This document shows positions 24,132 through 34,989 of a stretch of 64,000 bases of DNA, in pieces. The position numbers and the translations under genes were made by a program. The stretch lies in assembly GCF_945859685.1 (NCBI RefSeq), contig NC_079149.1:130412065-130476064 (forward strand). Reading direction: 5' to 3'. The DNA is from Eupeodes corollae (Eukaryota > Arthropoda > Insecta > Diptera > Syrphidae). The notes beneath the pieces were generated by a model. That model worked only from the letters and a program-made list of their open reading frames with translations. It did no database searches and was not told where the DNA came from. Every line of letters starts with the position of its first letter. The stretch's first letter is position 1.

Positions 24132-25529
24132 TAATGGTGGCATTGGCATCGTCGACGTCGTCAACCATATGGCATACTGTCGATATTGTGGTTTTGTACT
24201 ACGAGTACCTATTACGAGTATAGTCTTCGAGTTCGAGTGACTTTGATTTTGTGCAATTTTATAGTTTTTGTCCCTGTTTTTGGGTTATTAATCTTTGTTA
24301 ATCGAAAAGTCCGGAAGTGGTTGAAATGGGATTTTGTATAATATTGTACATAGATTATTGTCATTTTTGAAAAGGGGGAATAATTTTTGGTTGACATAGT
24401 GATTTGAGGTTTTCAACAAAAGTTTGATTTTGAGTATATATGTATGTATAGTATCCAACTTTAAGCTTTTGTAACCATCATGAATTGTGGTTGAGTTTTG
24501 TAGATAATTACATTTAATATCGATTGGAAAATAAATACTACTTGTTAACTTGAGTTTTTTTGATGGGGAAAACACGAAATCAAATATTTAGTTTGATGAT
24601 TTATTACTTGAAAGGTATGTGAAAATGTTTTAAATGAGGGGACCTGATGAAAACAACAAATGTATTACCGATTTAGCATTAATCATCAAAATAGCGTGTA
24701 AAAACAACAATTGATGCTGAACAAGCAGGATTTCCTACTGAATTTTCTGCATCAACTACTTGCGAAGAGGACTAGAAGAAATCTCGCCAGAACACCCACA
24801 AAACGAAAAACGTTACTCGAGTTTTTTGAAAAAAGACAATCTTTGGGCATTGGGAACCCCATCCGAAAATAATCTTGAAACGATTATGAGGCATCTACTC
24901 AATGAGAATAACGATGAGCTCTTTAGTCACCCTGCAAGTAAATTTGACTTGGAACACCTACAATCTACATGTCGAATTTTCTAGTTTGAAAACGCACTAT
25001 GAAGAGGTAAACCAAAGAGTGATCCAACTAGAAAATCGGAACAAAATGCTGGAGGAACAGTTTGACAAGTTACTCCAAAAAAGCATGGAATCAATTTTAG
25101 TAGTTCACTTACCTTTTAAGCAGAATGCAGATGCGTGCGAATTATCTAAATCCATCTGTTGCAGCCTTTTAAACAGAGTAATCCGGATTCTATCGTCGAC
25201 TACGCTTTTAGTGTAACGATCCACAACACCCAAATGGTAACTGTAATCTTAAAGAAAAAGTGAAAAAGTCTGGAGCGCGCTAAGAAATTCTGGATCTCTT
25301 AGAGGGAGAAATGTTAGCATTCGTAAAGATTTCCCATTTAATGTGTGTCAAAAGCGAGCCAAACTTTTGCGCATTCGAAAGGTGCTGCATGACAAGGATC
25401 CAATGAAGAAAATAGTTGTTAGGGACGACAAACTGCTGGTGGAAGGCAAGCATTTTACTTGGGATTCTGCAAGAGGCTTGGTGTGTGGTGATTATTAAAT
25501 GAAAATAGTATTATTAAAAATATCAGTTT

Positions 25530-26220
25530 ATTAAGTTATGACGTATCAGGATTAAAAAATAAAACACTATTATTTAAATTTTTAATTTATATCCAAAATG
25601 TTGGTATTTTTGTTCTTTATGAAACTCATTTATTAGAAAATGAAGAAAATAGTTCTAAGAAATTATTTTTTAATTATGAACTAAGATGGAATCAAGCAGT
25701 ACGAACAGCGAACTTTGGTCGAGGCAGCGGGGGTGAACTTTTTGGTTATCGTAAAAGCTTCATGGGTGTACAGTTTAAATGGAAAAAATCTGGAGAGTCG
25801 TACTTAATGGATATTAAAATTGAAAATCACAAAATGCATATAATACCTGTGTACTTAAATTGCAACCACTGACAACGAGATTTTGATAAACTTAGTGACA
25901 CAATGCAAGATACTAATACGTAATAATTCATTAGTAACTTAAATTAAAATCGTAAATCTAAAGATGCAGTATGTGATAGGAAGGGAGTAAGTATTTTGGA
26001 ACTTGCTGATACCTTCGACTGTCATATATGGAATGGAAGCAGCTCAGGCGACTCTGGAGGAGAGTTTACTTCTTCTGTTATTGACTATTGCTTTACGTCT
26101 GGTGTGTGGAATAATATTTTAAGCAATTTTAAGATAGGAATCAAGACTTTCTCCAACCATATTGCACTCGAAGTCACTTTTACGACGCATGTAGCGGGTA
26201 TTCCTGATAGTGCAAGACAG
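25530..26220 (+). pseudogene. endonuclease domain of the CR1-like LINE
   Basis: IFVLYETHLLENEENS (about 25605-25655) matches the start of an apurinic-type LINE endonuclease around its E-T-H/W-L motif. The end is clearer: WNGSSSGDSGGEFT, then SSVIDYCF at 26028-26095, and FSNHIALEVTF at about 26148-26180. The final catalytic S-D-H reads SNH, so one metal or proton-handling residue is lost. A stop splits the domain near 25870. Confidence 0.65.
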
Positions 26221-26836
26221 TTAAATCTTGTCCCGAAACTACACTGGAAAGACAAAAATAGACTCACGTATCAAAGGAATATAAGTGAAGAACTCAAAAA
26301 ACTCAGAAATTTCAAATATTCTAGTGGATATAAACTTTCTGAAAAGTATTATTAACAGTTCTAACCCTCAAAGTCCTTCGCCAAGAAATAAAACGAGTTT
26401 TAAGCAAGAGTGGTTTGATTTTGATTGCCTTCAATCTAGGAAGGAATGATTTAGATTTTTAAAGCTTTTCCGAAAAAGAAACTCGCAAGAATTCAGGGCA
26501 TTGTACTCACAGGCAAATAGGAAGTTCAAACAAAAGTGTTACATGAAAAAGGCAGCTTTTAAGAGAAGAAATATAGAGGTCATCAATAGTGAACGCTGTT
26601 TAACCGATTTCTGGAGAGCTGTGAAAAACGTTAATGGTGGAAGAAATTTCATCGCTTTGGGACTGCAAGCATCAAGTTTAAAAAACCACTTCAAAAACTT
26701 CCTCAATTCAGAGATAATTTCACCACTGGTCCAATATGCTGAACTTTTAATCCTGGATGAATTTCTAGAGACTCCTTTTGAGTTTCAGGAATTACAAGAA
26801 GTCATATCGAACTCTGAAGTGAATAAAGCCCCTGAT

Positions 26837-26848
26837 AATGACTGTAAT
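26837..26848. repeat. SINE 1 target-site duplication, left
   Basis: AATGACTGTAAT, matching 27116-27127 (AATGATAGTATT) at 9 of 12 positions. The LINE coding sense runs smoothly from one copy's left side to the other's right side (KAPDND then SISFEFFKNATD), as expected for an insertion. Confidence 0.65.
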
Positions 26849-27115
26849 ACCCGTGGCATAATAGTTAGTGCGTTGGACTGTCAATCAAGGGTTCTTGGGT
26901 TCAATCCCTGTCTGTGCCACCTTACTTAAAAAAAAATAATTTTCGCGGGTACTGCCTCTTGTGAGGAATTGACAAATCCTTCAAAAGTAATTCTTGTCAT
27001 AAAAAAGTGCTTTCTCAAATTTGCCGTTTGGATTCGCCCTAAAATTGTAGGTCCCTTCCAAAGTTGTAAGTCACTAGGCCCTGGTGGCTGTTGCGCCACT
27101 CAATTTATTTATTTT
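26849..27115 (+). mobile_element. tRNA-derived SINE, copy 1
   Basis: Starts ACCCGTGGCATAATAG. The Pol III A box TGGCATAATAG (26854-26864) fits T-R-G-Y-N-N-A-R-N-N-G fully, and the B box GGTTCAATCCC (26898-26908) is one change from the classical form. The tRNA-like head can still pair GTGGCA with TGCCAC as an acceptor stem. A 190-bp body follows (GGTACTGCCTCTTG, AGTGCTTTCT, GTAAGTCACTAGGCCCT) and an AT-rich end CAATTTATTTATTTT. Same family at 33554-33843 and 62813-63051. Such elements are transcribed by Pol III and mobilised by a partner LINE. Age: many differences from copy 2, imperfect flanking duplication. Confidence 0.9.
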
Positions 27116-27519
27116 AATGATAGTATTTCTTTTGAATTCTTCAAAAATGCAACAGATGACTTCATTTCATTGTAAACCATTGAACTTAACCGAATCTTCA
27201 AACATGCAGAAATTCCCGACAGCTTTAAAAAATCAATTATATATTCTTTCTTCAAAAAAGGAAACCACGAATATCCATTAAACTACATGGGGATTTCCTT
27301 CTTTAACACCAGTGCTAAACTATTTGCCAGACTGATTCACAAAAGGCTAACGCAATGGGTTAATAAAAGAAACACTTTGTCCGAATAACAGGCGGGATTC
27401 CGAAAAAATTACTCGACAGCAGACCATATATTTTCAATTTATAATATAGCTGATACTTACTTGAAGAAAAAGAAGAAATTATATGCGTTATTTGTTGGTT
27501 TCCGTTCAGCCTTTGACTT

Positions 27520-27549
27520 AATTCGTAAGTATTGAAATACTTGCGAATT
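27520..27549. repeat. 13-bp inverted repeat in LINE
   Basis: AATTCGTAAGTAT (27520-27532) and ATACTTGCGAATT (27537-27549) form a hairpin with a 4-base loop and one G-T pair, inside the RT remnant of the CR1-like LINE. Confidence 0.8.
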
Positions 27550-28060
27550 TTCCACTTCAAATACTGCATATTGATTTTGGTAGGCTTTAGTCAGGAAAGT
27601 CATTTCCAATAAGCTCATCTTTAATATAAAAGCGACTTAAGATACGTCAAAATGTCACGTCTTACACGGGGGGGCTATGACAGAACACTGAGAAATAAGG
27701 TGGACTCTGACAATATACTTTAAACATCCAGACTACGCAGACGATGTATGGTTGCTAACCCATTTGATAATGGATTAACATCAAATGGCAACTAAGATGT
27801 AAAGCTTTGTAACCTCTTACTCATCCTCTGTTGCAAAAATTGTCATTGTTTAACAAACACTGGGAAAAGTAGAGAGTTTTCAGCTTCTTGGGAGTATGGT
27901 TTAAGATATCCTAGCCATATCGGGAAATCTAAGGCTGCGTTGTGAATGTGTTTCAATGTTCAATGTGTTTCAACTTTCCCTTCTTTAAGACAAAGCTACG
28001 ACTGCTTGAATTCAACTATGAACCAATACTGTTACAAAGTCGCAGCACCTAGCAAATAAC

Positions 28061-31000
28061 ATTATCAAAAGATTATAAGGAAACTGCAGTCTTTCTTTTT
28101 TATTTCAATGTACACAATCTTTCATGGCTTCAACAGTCGGGACAGACAACATCCAAAGGAGTGTGTGCTAAGAACCACCTAACTCAGCCGGGCAATGAGT
28201 CCACTTGAATATCTTGTGACTTGTTTCTTACCCTGGTAAGTACACTGTTAGTTTTTTATCTCCTCTAGGCACCTCTAAACATTGTGTCATATCAGGAAAC
28301 TTTTCGTGTAATAACTTTCCAGTTAAAAAAAGAGCCCTGTTTATCAATACGAGAAAGCCATTTGCGACGGTCTCAATAATTTTTCAGGATCTTTAACTGG
28401 TCACTACGCTTCCTCGATGTTGACGTTGATGCCAGCGCACATGTTTTGTTCTCTTGGGAATGAGAACTTTTATCCCGGAAAGGGTTTAAAACATCAGACC
28501 TAATGAAAACGCATGGCTTGATTCGAGCTAGTAAAGAGGCTATTAGGGTTAAGGGCGTAAGTTTCCTTTGTTTTAAAGCCAAAGGAAAACCGGAATAAGT
28601 TGAAGTATATTTGACGGACCAAATTTTTACATGACCCAAAATTACGACAAAAATACTGTAATGGACGAAAGTATTATAAAAAAGAAAGAAATAGATGGAA
28701 AATTATTAATGTGTGTTTTTATCTTCTGGATAATAGTCTTTCCCATTCCGGTGAAATAAATTCACTAATTAATTTCGTTTTACTGATAAAATTGATCTTC
28801 ACTATGAATTCTTGTAACTGCCAGAATTGATTGATTTTCAAATTGTTTCAAACAAAAAAAAAACTCTTCATTGAAAATAAGGTGTGGGAGAAAAAGCATA
28901 GAATTAAAATTCAAAAATTAATTATTCTTGTTGATCCCCTCACCAAGGTGTTTCAGGTATGTCAAGCTTCACTAAATAAACTTTCTAGAAGTCTTGGTTA
29001 CTATCATCACATGTTGTAATAGTTGTGGTTGTCTTTTTTGCATCCGCTTGCTTTTCAGATCAATTTTTCGGGACTGTAAATAATTGATTATTTCCAAAAG
29101 TTGCCTAAACATCTTTTTTAAAACAGAACATAGACAAGAGTGGACGATCTAAATTTGTAATCTTTACTAAGTTTCAAAAACCAAGATTTTAAACAAAAAA
29201 TGCAATTTCATCCAATTAATTGAAAAACCCTCAGTAAGGAGTAGAAAGATGATTATGATGAAAAAGAAACAAAAACTTTCATAGAGAATTAAAAAGAAAT
29301 TATGCACCAACATAATACTTTGGTAAGCAATTGAGATCTGGAATAGGTATGCAATTTAATTTCGCTTTCCATATTAATTACTTTTTACCCTTAAGTACCT
29401 CTTTAGCAGTAGACTAATTTCCATATGCATGATTATACTATGATGTTAGGTGTATGCCTATGTTTCTTATCCGCTGATTCTCAACTTAACTCAACTCAAG
29501 TCCTTTAACTACTTTTCTCTGATGAGATCAAAGACCCTTATCCTAACCACCTACAACTACATTTTATAAGCTTCCTTGTTGGTATTCAACAAAAACAATC
29601 TTTCGTTTAACTACCTTATATCCTACCACACTATTTTATAGCTCAAGAACAAGACTCACCCGGCTATAAGGACTTCACACAAAACACAAAAAAAAATAAA
29701 AAACAACATCTCTCGTTGTTCCCAACTTTATGTGTGTGTTATTGTAGTTTTCGAAACGGGCAATGCCATTCAACTTAAAGTGGGTTGTCCGCTTGGATTC
29801 TATCAAGCAACACCAAAACAAACCCTTTTAGGCGTTCCTCGAAAACATATACTTATAACCCGCACACCGCTCCAACAACGACTAAAAACCCACCTATATT
29901 ATATATATACCGTTACTTGCAAGAGGATATGTGATGGAAAGAAGAGAATCCATTTAAATTAGCATTTTTAATGCTACGACACGCTGACTCAAGCATGACA
30001 CACAAAACGAAAACCAAAACGAAAACAAAAAATACCTACTTCGTCCTTTTTAATAGTTCACCTACTTTGTGGTAAGAAACATAAGCCCAATTGACATGTG
30101 GGAGGTTCAGAGAGGTTGTTGGCTGGCTTGTGGTGGTTATTTGAACCAAAACATCAGCATCAAGCAAGGTGAGATGAGGTAAAGGGTGGTTTTGGCAACT
30201 ATTTTGGTCCTCATGTTTGTTTACATAATATGAGGTTATATGCCTAGGCCTACCTCTTCACAACCTACCTTCTAAGCTGAAGTTGATTTTTAAAAGCCTA
30301 TTTTCAGGATGTTTGCACAAGAAAAACGATTGTGAACTTTAAAGTCACAAGTACCAACCCAACAAAACCCACCTACTTTTATGTGTATGCAAACCAGGAT
30401 ATGCCAAAGGACCAAAAAGCTTTGCAAAAAAAACGAAAAACTCTTTTGGATGTTGTCTTAATTTCATTCCATTTAAATTTTGTGTTCTTCTTCAAGAGCG
30501 AAATTCTGTAGACACAAAACGATTTTAAAAAACCTACCGAAGTTCATGGATAAACATTTATTGTTGAATCCTTCTCTCTTCTTAAATTTTCTACATTTTT
30601 GTCTGTAATTACAATCCAAGCCACAGACGTGGTAGTTATCCAATTTTTTTGTAGCCTCGTCTTACGTTTTCGAAAAAAGAAGAGAGAAAGAAAAAAATAG
30701 GTAATAATGTTTAATTCGTCGTCGTGCAACCTCCATAAAAACAACCCCAGACAAATAATTCAATTTCTTCACGACTAGACAAAGTTTAATCAGAGATTAA
30801 GACAAACCCACCGAAGAAAAAAAAATGTTCGTCATTGAAAGTGCTTAACAAATATGCTACGCATGTAATAGCATTTTTTTTTTTATCGTTTTCAATTAAA
30901 TTCCAAAAATTCAATCGTGATTATGAAGTCTCTAAAACATCTCTAACACGTGTCGTTTTATTCGTCGTAGTCGTCGAGTGGGTTGAATAAAACTTCATGC

Positions 31001-31689
31001 TTCGAATACGTCCCACATGATCAAAGGACGAAAATGAACCAAAAACCAATACGTTTTCAATTTATTTCATGCGGAGTAATACAATGGAGCAATTGGTTTC
31101 ATTTTATTGTCTGCATTCGTCAACAACACAAGAATTGCAATTTAATCGGATTCCTATTAATATTAAATGCACATGTGGCAACTATACAAACCATAACCAG
31201 TGATGTAGAGTTACCTTGAAGTACATCAGACATTTGAGGTTTGGGGCTATGAAAGTGTTCTTGAAACTTTAACCATGGAGCGAAACAAGGAAAAATAGTG
31301 GGAGTAATCGGAATCGGAATTTTTCAAATAAATTGTAACTTTTTGGCAAAACTGCACGTTTTAGAAAGAATTTGATTAGGGTAAAGCCTGTATTGAAGGC
31401 GCACAAACCTACACTACATTCCCGTCACCAACACAGAATACACAGAATATTACCCTAAATGAATGAAAGAAATTGTGGTGGAGACATTTTTTTATTAATT
31501 CAAAAGATCTGAATCATGGACAAATTATATAACTTTCCTAGTTTATAGTTCACTTTGGCTTAAGCTTAAAGTTAATATAATTCTTTCGAATAGCTTTAAA
31601 ACCAGTAGCTTATAAGGTTTAGTGCTTTTTAAATAACGAACATTGAATAGTTAATTTAAAATGGTCTTCATATTGGAGTTAGCCGAGCT
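28061..31689. other. AT-rich spacer
   Basis: No gene recognised. The part at 28140-28640 has mixed composition and may contain the decayed 3' end of the LINE to its left, but I could not match it. Elsewhere there are A- and T-runs, short open frames of 60-90 codons and no tandem array worth naming. Confidence 0.5.
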
Positions 31690-33018
31690 ACAAAATAATT
31701 GCAATAATCCTTGAGGTAATTTTAACCAGCTGTCTTTACATAGTCCATATTCCGTCAGCATGGAGAGAAGTTAAAGTTGTTTTTAAACCGAAGCATTTAA
31801 ATGCTCGCAAGTCAATCCTAGAGATCTACGACCTATAAGACTATCACCATTAAGACCTTGGAAAGATTGATTGATATCCATTTAAGGGCACGTATCGATA
31901 CAAGACTTCTGTCTTCGTCTCAATATGCCTACTGTAAAGGTAAAATGGTAGAAATAGCGTTACACACCTTAGTACGCATATTCCCTAGATCATAAAAAGT
32001 TTACAATGGTTGCTTTCCTTGACATCGAAGTTGCCTTTAACAACGTGGACACATCTGCAATCACATCTGCACTAACATCTCTTAATGTAGAGAGTTCGTT
32101 CGGGAGTTAATAAATTTAATGCTGACTAGCAGAATAAATTAATCAAAACTAGGCAACTCTTCTGGCAGACGATTTGTTAGTAGAGGGACCCCGCAAGGTG
32201 GTGTTCTATCCCCTCTCCTCTGGAACCCAGTGGGAATGAAATCCCAACTAGTCTGGATGCGTAGGGTTTCAGAGTGATAGCCTATGCGGACGAACAGACG
32301 TTGCTATAGCAGTTTCATGAAGGCATCTTAACACCTTAAAAGAACTCTTACAAAATTCCTTAGACAGACCAATACATTGGGCTGATCGAAGCGGACTAGG
32401 TTAACCCACCAAGGTTAGGATACTAAATTCCATTAATCAACCCTCCCTATATTAAAGGAATCCAATTAAAATTCTCAGATGAGGTCTAGGTCTTGTTTTA
32501 AATAAAAAACTAAATTGTAAACGCAACGTACAGGAAAGTCTCAAAAAACTACTCTAGCTTTCTTTTCATGCAAAAAAGCTATTGGTAATAAATGAGGATT
32601 ACAACCCTGAATCACGCATTGGCTACACACATTGGTAATCAGACCGGTTTTAACGTACGGTGTGGCAGTATGGTGGACTGCTTTAGAGAAAGGTATAAAC
32701 AGAGATAAGCTAAATAAAGTCCAACGTTCAGCTAGCCTATGCATAAGCAGATCGCTTCGAACGACCACATCTGCGACTCTGGACACCTTGCTCTACCTTA
32801 CACCACTTGACATATTTAGTAAACAAATGGCTACAAGCTCTGCTATTCACATCAAAGCTTCGTCGCAGTGGACTAACAACAACATTGGCCAGTCTGTATT
32901 CCTTAGGTATTTAGAATCGATTCCAAAGCACCCTTTAACTGCAATTCGACAGAAACTTCCAGATGATAGAACCTCCCAGATCTTTTTGGGAGGATAGGTT
33001 ATTCCTGGAAGACGTGTC

Positions 33019-33400
33019 AATCCATTTCTATACAGATGGGTCAAAAACAAAAGAAGGGGTTGGTAGAGATGTGTACTCTGAACGACTGAAATTAAGTCTC
33101 TCATTCCGCCTTCCCAATCATGGTAGCGTGCTCCAGGCGGAAATTTTAGCGATAAAATATGTCTTGTCCGGGCTCAAATAAAACGTGATATCAACATCTG
33201 ATATCCGTATTTTCTCAGATACTTAGGCCGCTATCAAATCTCTGGACTCTGTCTCTACAAACTCTATAAGAGTCCATAACTGACGATCATCTCTAATGGA
33301 GATGGCACAGCAGTTTTATATTCACCTTTGCTGGGTGCCGGGTCATAGAGACATTCCAGGTAATTGTAAGGCAGATGAACTCGCCAGGAACGATACAGTA
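33019..33400 (+). pseudogene. RNase H domain of the I-like LINE
   Basis: Motifs in order: IHFYTDGSKTKEGVG (first catalytic D at about 33033), QAEILAIKYVLSG (second, E), FSDT with the third catalytic D near 33217, and CWVPGHRDIPGNCKADELAR (final H/D site, 33329-33390). All four catalytic positions can still be read, but in two frames and with stops between them. Confidence 0.85.
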
Positions 33401-33546
33401 CAGCCCATCCTAATACGTTTGGCACATGTACTACTCGTAAACTGTTGGTAATGCAAGACGCTATGAAGAAGGCAAACACCAGGTGGAACAACATCACTAC
33501 TTGTCAGGTCACAAAAAACATTTGGCCAACACTAGATTTAAAGCGT

Positions 33547-33553
33547 TTAAGGT
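33547..33553. repeat. SINE 2 target-site duplication, left
   Basis: TTAAGGT, identical to 33844-33850. Joining the outer sides restores LINE reading sense (LDLK..., then VLAISKKI). Confidence 0.7.
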
Positions 33554-33843
33554 ACCCGTGGCATGATGGTTAGTGCATTGGATTGTCTTGCCAGAGGTCT
33601 TGGGTTCGATCCCTGCCTACGCCATCTAAAGTCTTTTCACGGGTACTGCCTCTTGCGAGGAATTGACAAATTCTCCAAGAGTAACTCTTGTCATGAAAAA
33701 GTGCTTTCTTAAATTCGGATTCGGCATATATACTGTAGGTCCCCTCCATTCTTGACAACATTACTCGCACACAGGAATAGTTGAGAGTTGTAAGTCACTA
33801 GGCCCTAGTTCTCAACGGCCTTTTGCGAACTCAATTTAATTTA
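33554..33843 (+). mobile_element. tRNA-derived SINE, copy 2
   Basis: The longest and best copy, 290 bp. Start ACCCGTGGCATGATGG; A box TGGCATGATGG (33559-33569, one change from consensus), B box GGTTCGATCCC (33603-33613). The body includes GGGTACTGCCTCTTGCGAGG, CTTGTCATGAAAAAGTGC, a GTAGGTCCC block and GTTGTAAGTCACTAGGCCC; the end is CAATTTAATTTA. It lies in the RNase H-to-tail region of the I-like LINE. No open frame is expected in such an element. Confidence 0.93.
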
Positions 33844-34229
33844 TTAAGGTGCTTGCTATCTCTAAGAAGATAGAATATAAGCTCGATAATAGGACACTGT
33901 CTAATAGGAAATGACGCCAAACGACTGAATGACTTTTGCAGAAGCTGTATGGACGAGGGAGAGGGGGAAACAATTCCTCATCTTCTCTGTACATGCCCTG
34001 CTCTGGCTCAAAAACGCAAGAATTACCTAGGAGAATTCTTTTTTAACGATCTAAATCATATCAGCATTATCAGGCTCTCACGTTTCGTAAAAGACTAAAA
34101 CTGGTTTCCTTGAGCTTAGGAGAAAGCATCAAGATTCATGTGGTATCACAATGGGCCATTAAACTGGCCTAAGTGTGTCCGTTTCCATCATGGACAGCCA
34201 CTTTAATCTAACCTTTCCTTATCTTATAT

Positions 34230-34790
34230 TGGAGTTGCCTGAAGCCTTGCATTGAAGACAATTCCAAGAATTTGGCAGTATTGGCGAAAAATAGTGTAAA
34301 ACATTTTGAAATTTTTGTGTAGACTTCGTAATACATTTTTCTGGCACAAATATTGCAGTTTTATAAGCAAAGGTGTCTTTAATACAGTTGCTGTCTACTG
34401 AAAAGTGTCTTTCATAAAAAAAAGTGCAAGGGTGGTCCTACAACACTTCCTTGTGGTGCACCAGCTTTAAGTTTTTTTTAATTCCGAGTACTTTTGATCA
34501 TACCTGAAGGACAATCAGGGTGTTGCATATGATTGAAGTATTTTGTAGTACAAAGAACGTTCTTATGCAGTTTGTACTCAAGTGTGTCCGTTTCCATCTT
34601 GGACAGCCACTATAACCTAACCCTATCAAAAGCTTGACCAACATCTAAGATTATAGTTTTTTTCTTCGAGTTCTTCCTGAAATGATTGTTTCTGAAACCA
34701 AACTCATAGTTTGTAAGTAGTTTTTATATTTAAATTATTTTGCTAAGTCTTCTTAATAGTTGATTTCCGAAGATTTTTGACGTGTATTGC
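34230..34790 (-). mobile_element. Jockey-type LINE RT fragment
   Basis: Minus-strand translation gives FGFRNNHFRKNSKK (about 34680-34720), then TIILDVGQAFDRV (about 34625-34662), the motif normally A-x-x-L-D-V-x-Q-A-F-D-x-V-W-H. After a short foreign piece it continues with YKLHKN and KLKAGAPQGSVVGPPL (about 34425-34475), the G-x-P-Q-G-S-V-L-G-P block. Further down the sequence decays; no clear FADD is left. Its low end abuts the 3' end of the I-like LINE. Confidence 0.72.
34574..34622 (+). mobile_element. micro-fragment of the I-like LINE 3' end
   Basis: AAGTGTGTCCGTTTCCATCT and the following GGACAGCCACT...AACCTAACC match 34158-34205 with few changes. It interrupts the Jockey RT exactly after the FDRV motif, replacing the W-H-x-x-L residues. 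No flanking duplication is evident. Confidence 0.75.
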
Positions 34791-34989
34791 TTGGTGCGTA
34801 GAGGCGTCTTTTTGAAATCTTACTGTTCATACCACATTGCTTAGATTGAAATAAGTTAAAAATCATTGGAAAATGAAATGTGAACCAAAACCACAACAAA
34901 CACTGACTTTTTCAGGATGCATTAGACGAATTTCTATCTCATGTTTGTGAAATGATCACCCACACTATGCAGCACCTGATCGTAAAATT

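Larger units (their letters stand above)
22611..24729. other. AT-rich spacer with microsatellites
   Basis: No gene recognised. Holds (GT)n at 23443-23456, GAT triplets near 23776-23790, TTG triplets near 23845-23860, TTGTG units near 23938-23960 and (GGT)n at 24115-24131. Open frames across 23885-24223 follow these tracts and have no protein motif. Confidence 0.6.
24730..28060 (+). mobile_element. CR1-like LINE, ORF1 to RT, interrupted by a SINE
   Basis: The plus strand holds, in order, an ORF1-like coiled-coil stretch (EEVNQRVIQLENRNKMLEEQ, about 25000-25065) and basic ORF1 text (FNVCQKRAKLLRIRKVLHDK). The endonuclease is at about 25530-26200 and the endonuclease-RT linker at 26501-26835. 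RT finger text follows (KKSIIYSFFKKGN, about 27230-27270; QAGFRKNYSTADHIFSIYN, about 27389-27440), then FVGFRSAFDLI. The catalytic box is an intact DYADDVWLL at 27731-27757, followed by FQLLGVWF near 27880-27905. A tRNA-derived SINE sits at 26849-27115 between linker and RT. Frame changes and stops are common. Close relatives in style are at 20945-22610 and 48620-49400. The 3' end is not clear; I place it where homology fades. Confidence 0.75.
31690..34210 (+). mobile_element. I-like LINE with RNase H, RT to 3' end, interrupted by a SINE
   Basis: The plus strand shows RT palm text (MVAFLDIEVAFNNVDTSAIT, about 32008-32065), GTPQGGVLSP-type text (about 32185-32215, one shift), then AYADEQ where YADD is expected (about 32281-32300). 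The thumb follows (PVLTYGVAVWWTALEKGINR, 32644-32705; YLTPLDIFSKQM), then RNase H (33019-33400) and a zinc-knuckle-like end FCRSCMDEGEGET...HLLCTCPAL at about 33930-34010. The 3' end carries TGTCCGTTTCCATCATGGAC near 34165, parts of which recur at 34574 and 35201. A SINE splits it at 33554-33843. Multiple stops make it inactive. RNase H places it with I/R1/LOA-type elements. Confidence 0.8.

Noticed and set aside
23885..24223. 112-codon open frame crossing (GGT)n
   Set aside because: Low-complexity translation, and the opposite strand is open over the same tract.
26849..26925. Possible functional tRNA gene (A and B boxes, cloverleaf-like)
   Set aside because: It is followed by a constant 190-bp body, flanked by a target-site duplication and repeated at two other places; it is a SINE head.
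28373..28639. 88-codon minus-strand frame next to the LINE at 24730-28060
   Set aside because: No RT, endonuclease or ORF1 motif on either strand; left as unassigned.
33554..33630. Possible tRNA gene
   Set aside because: Same reason as the first copy; acceptor stem pairing is also imperfect.
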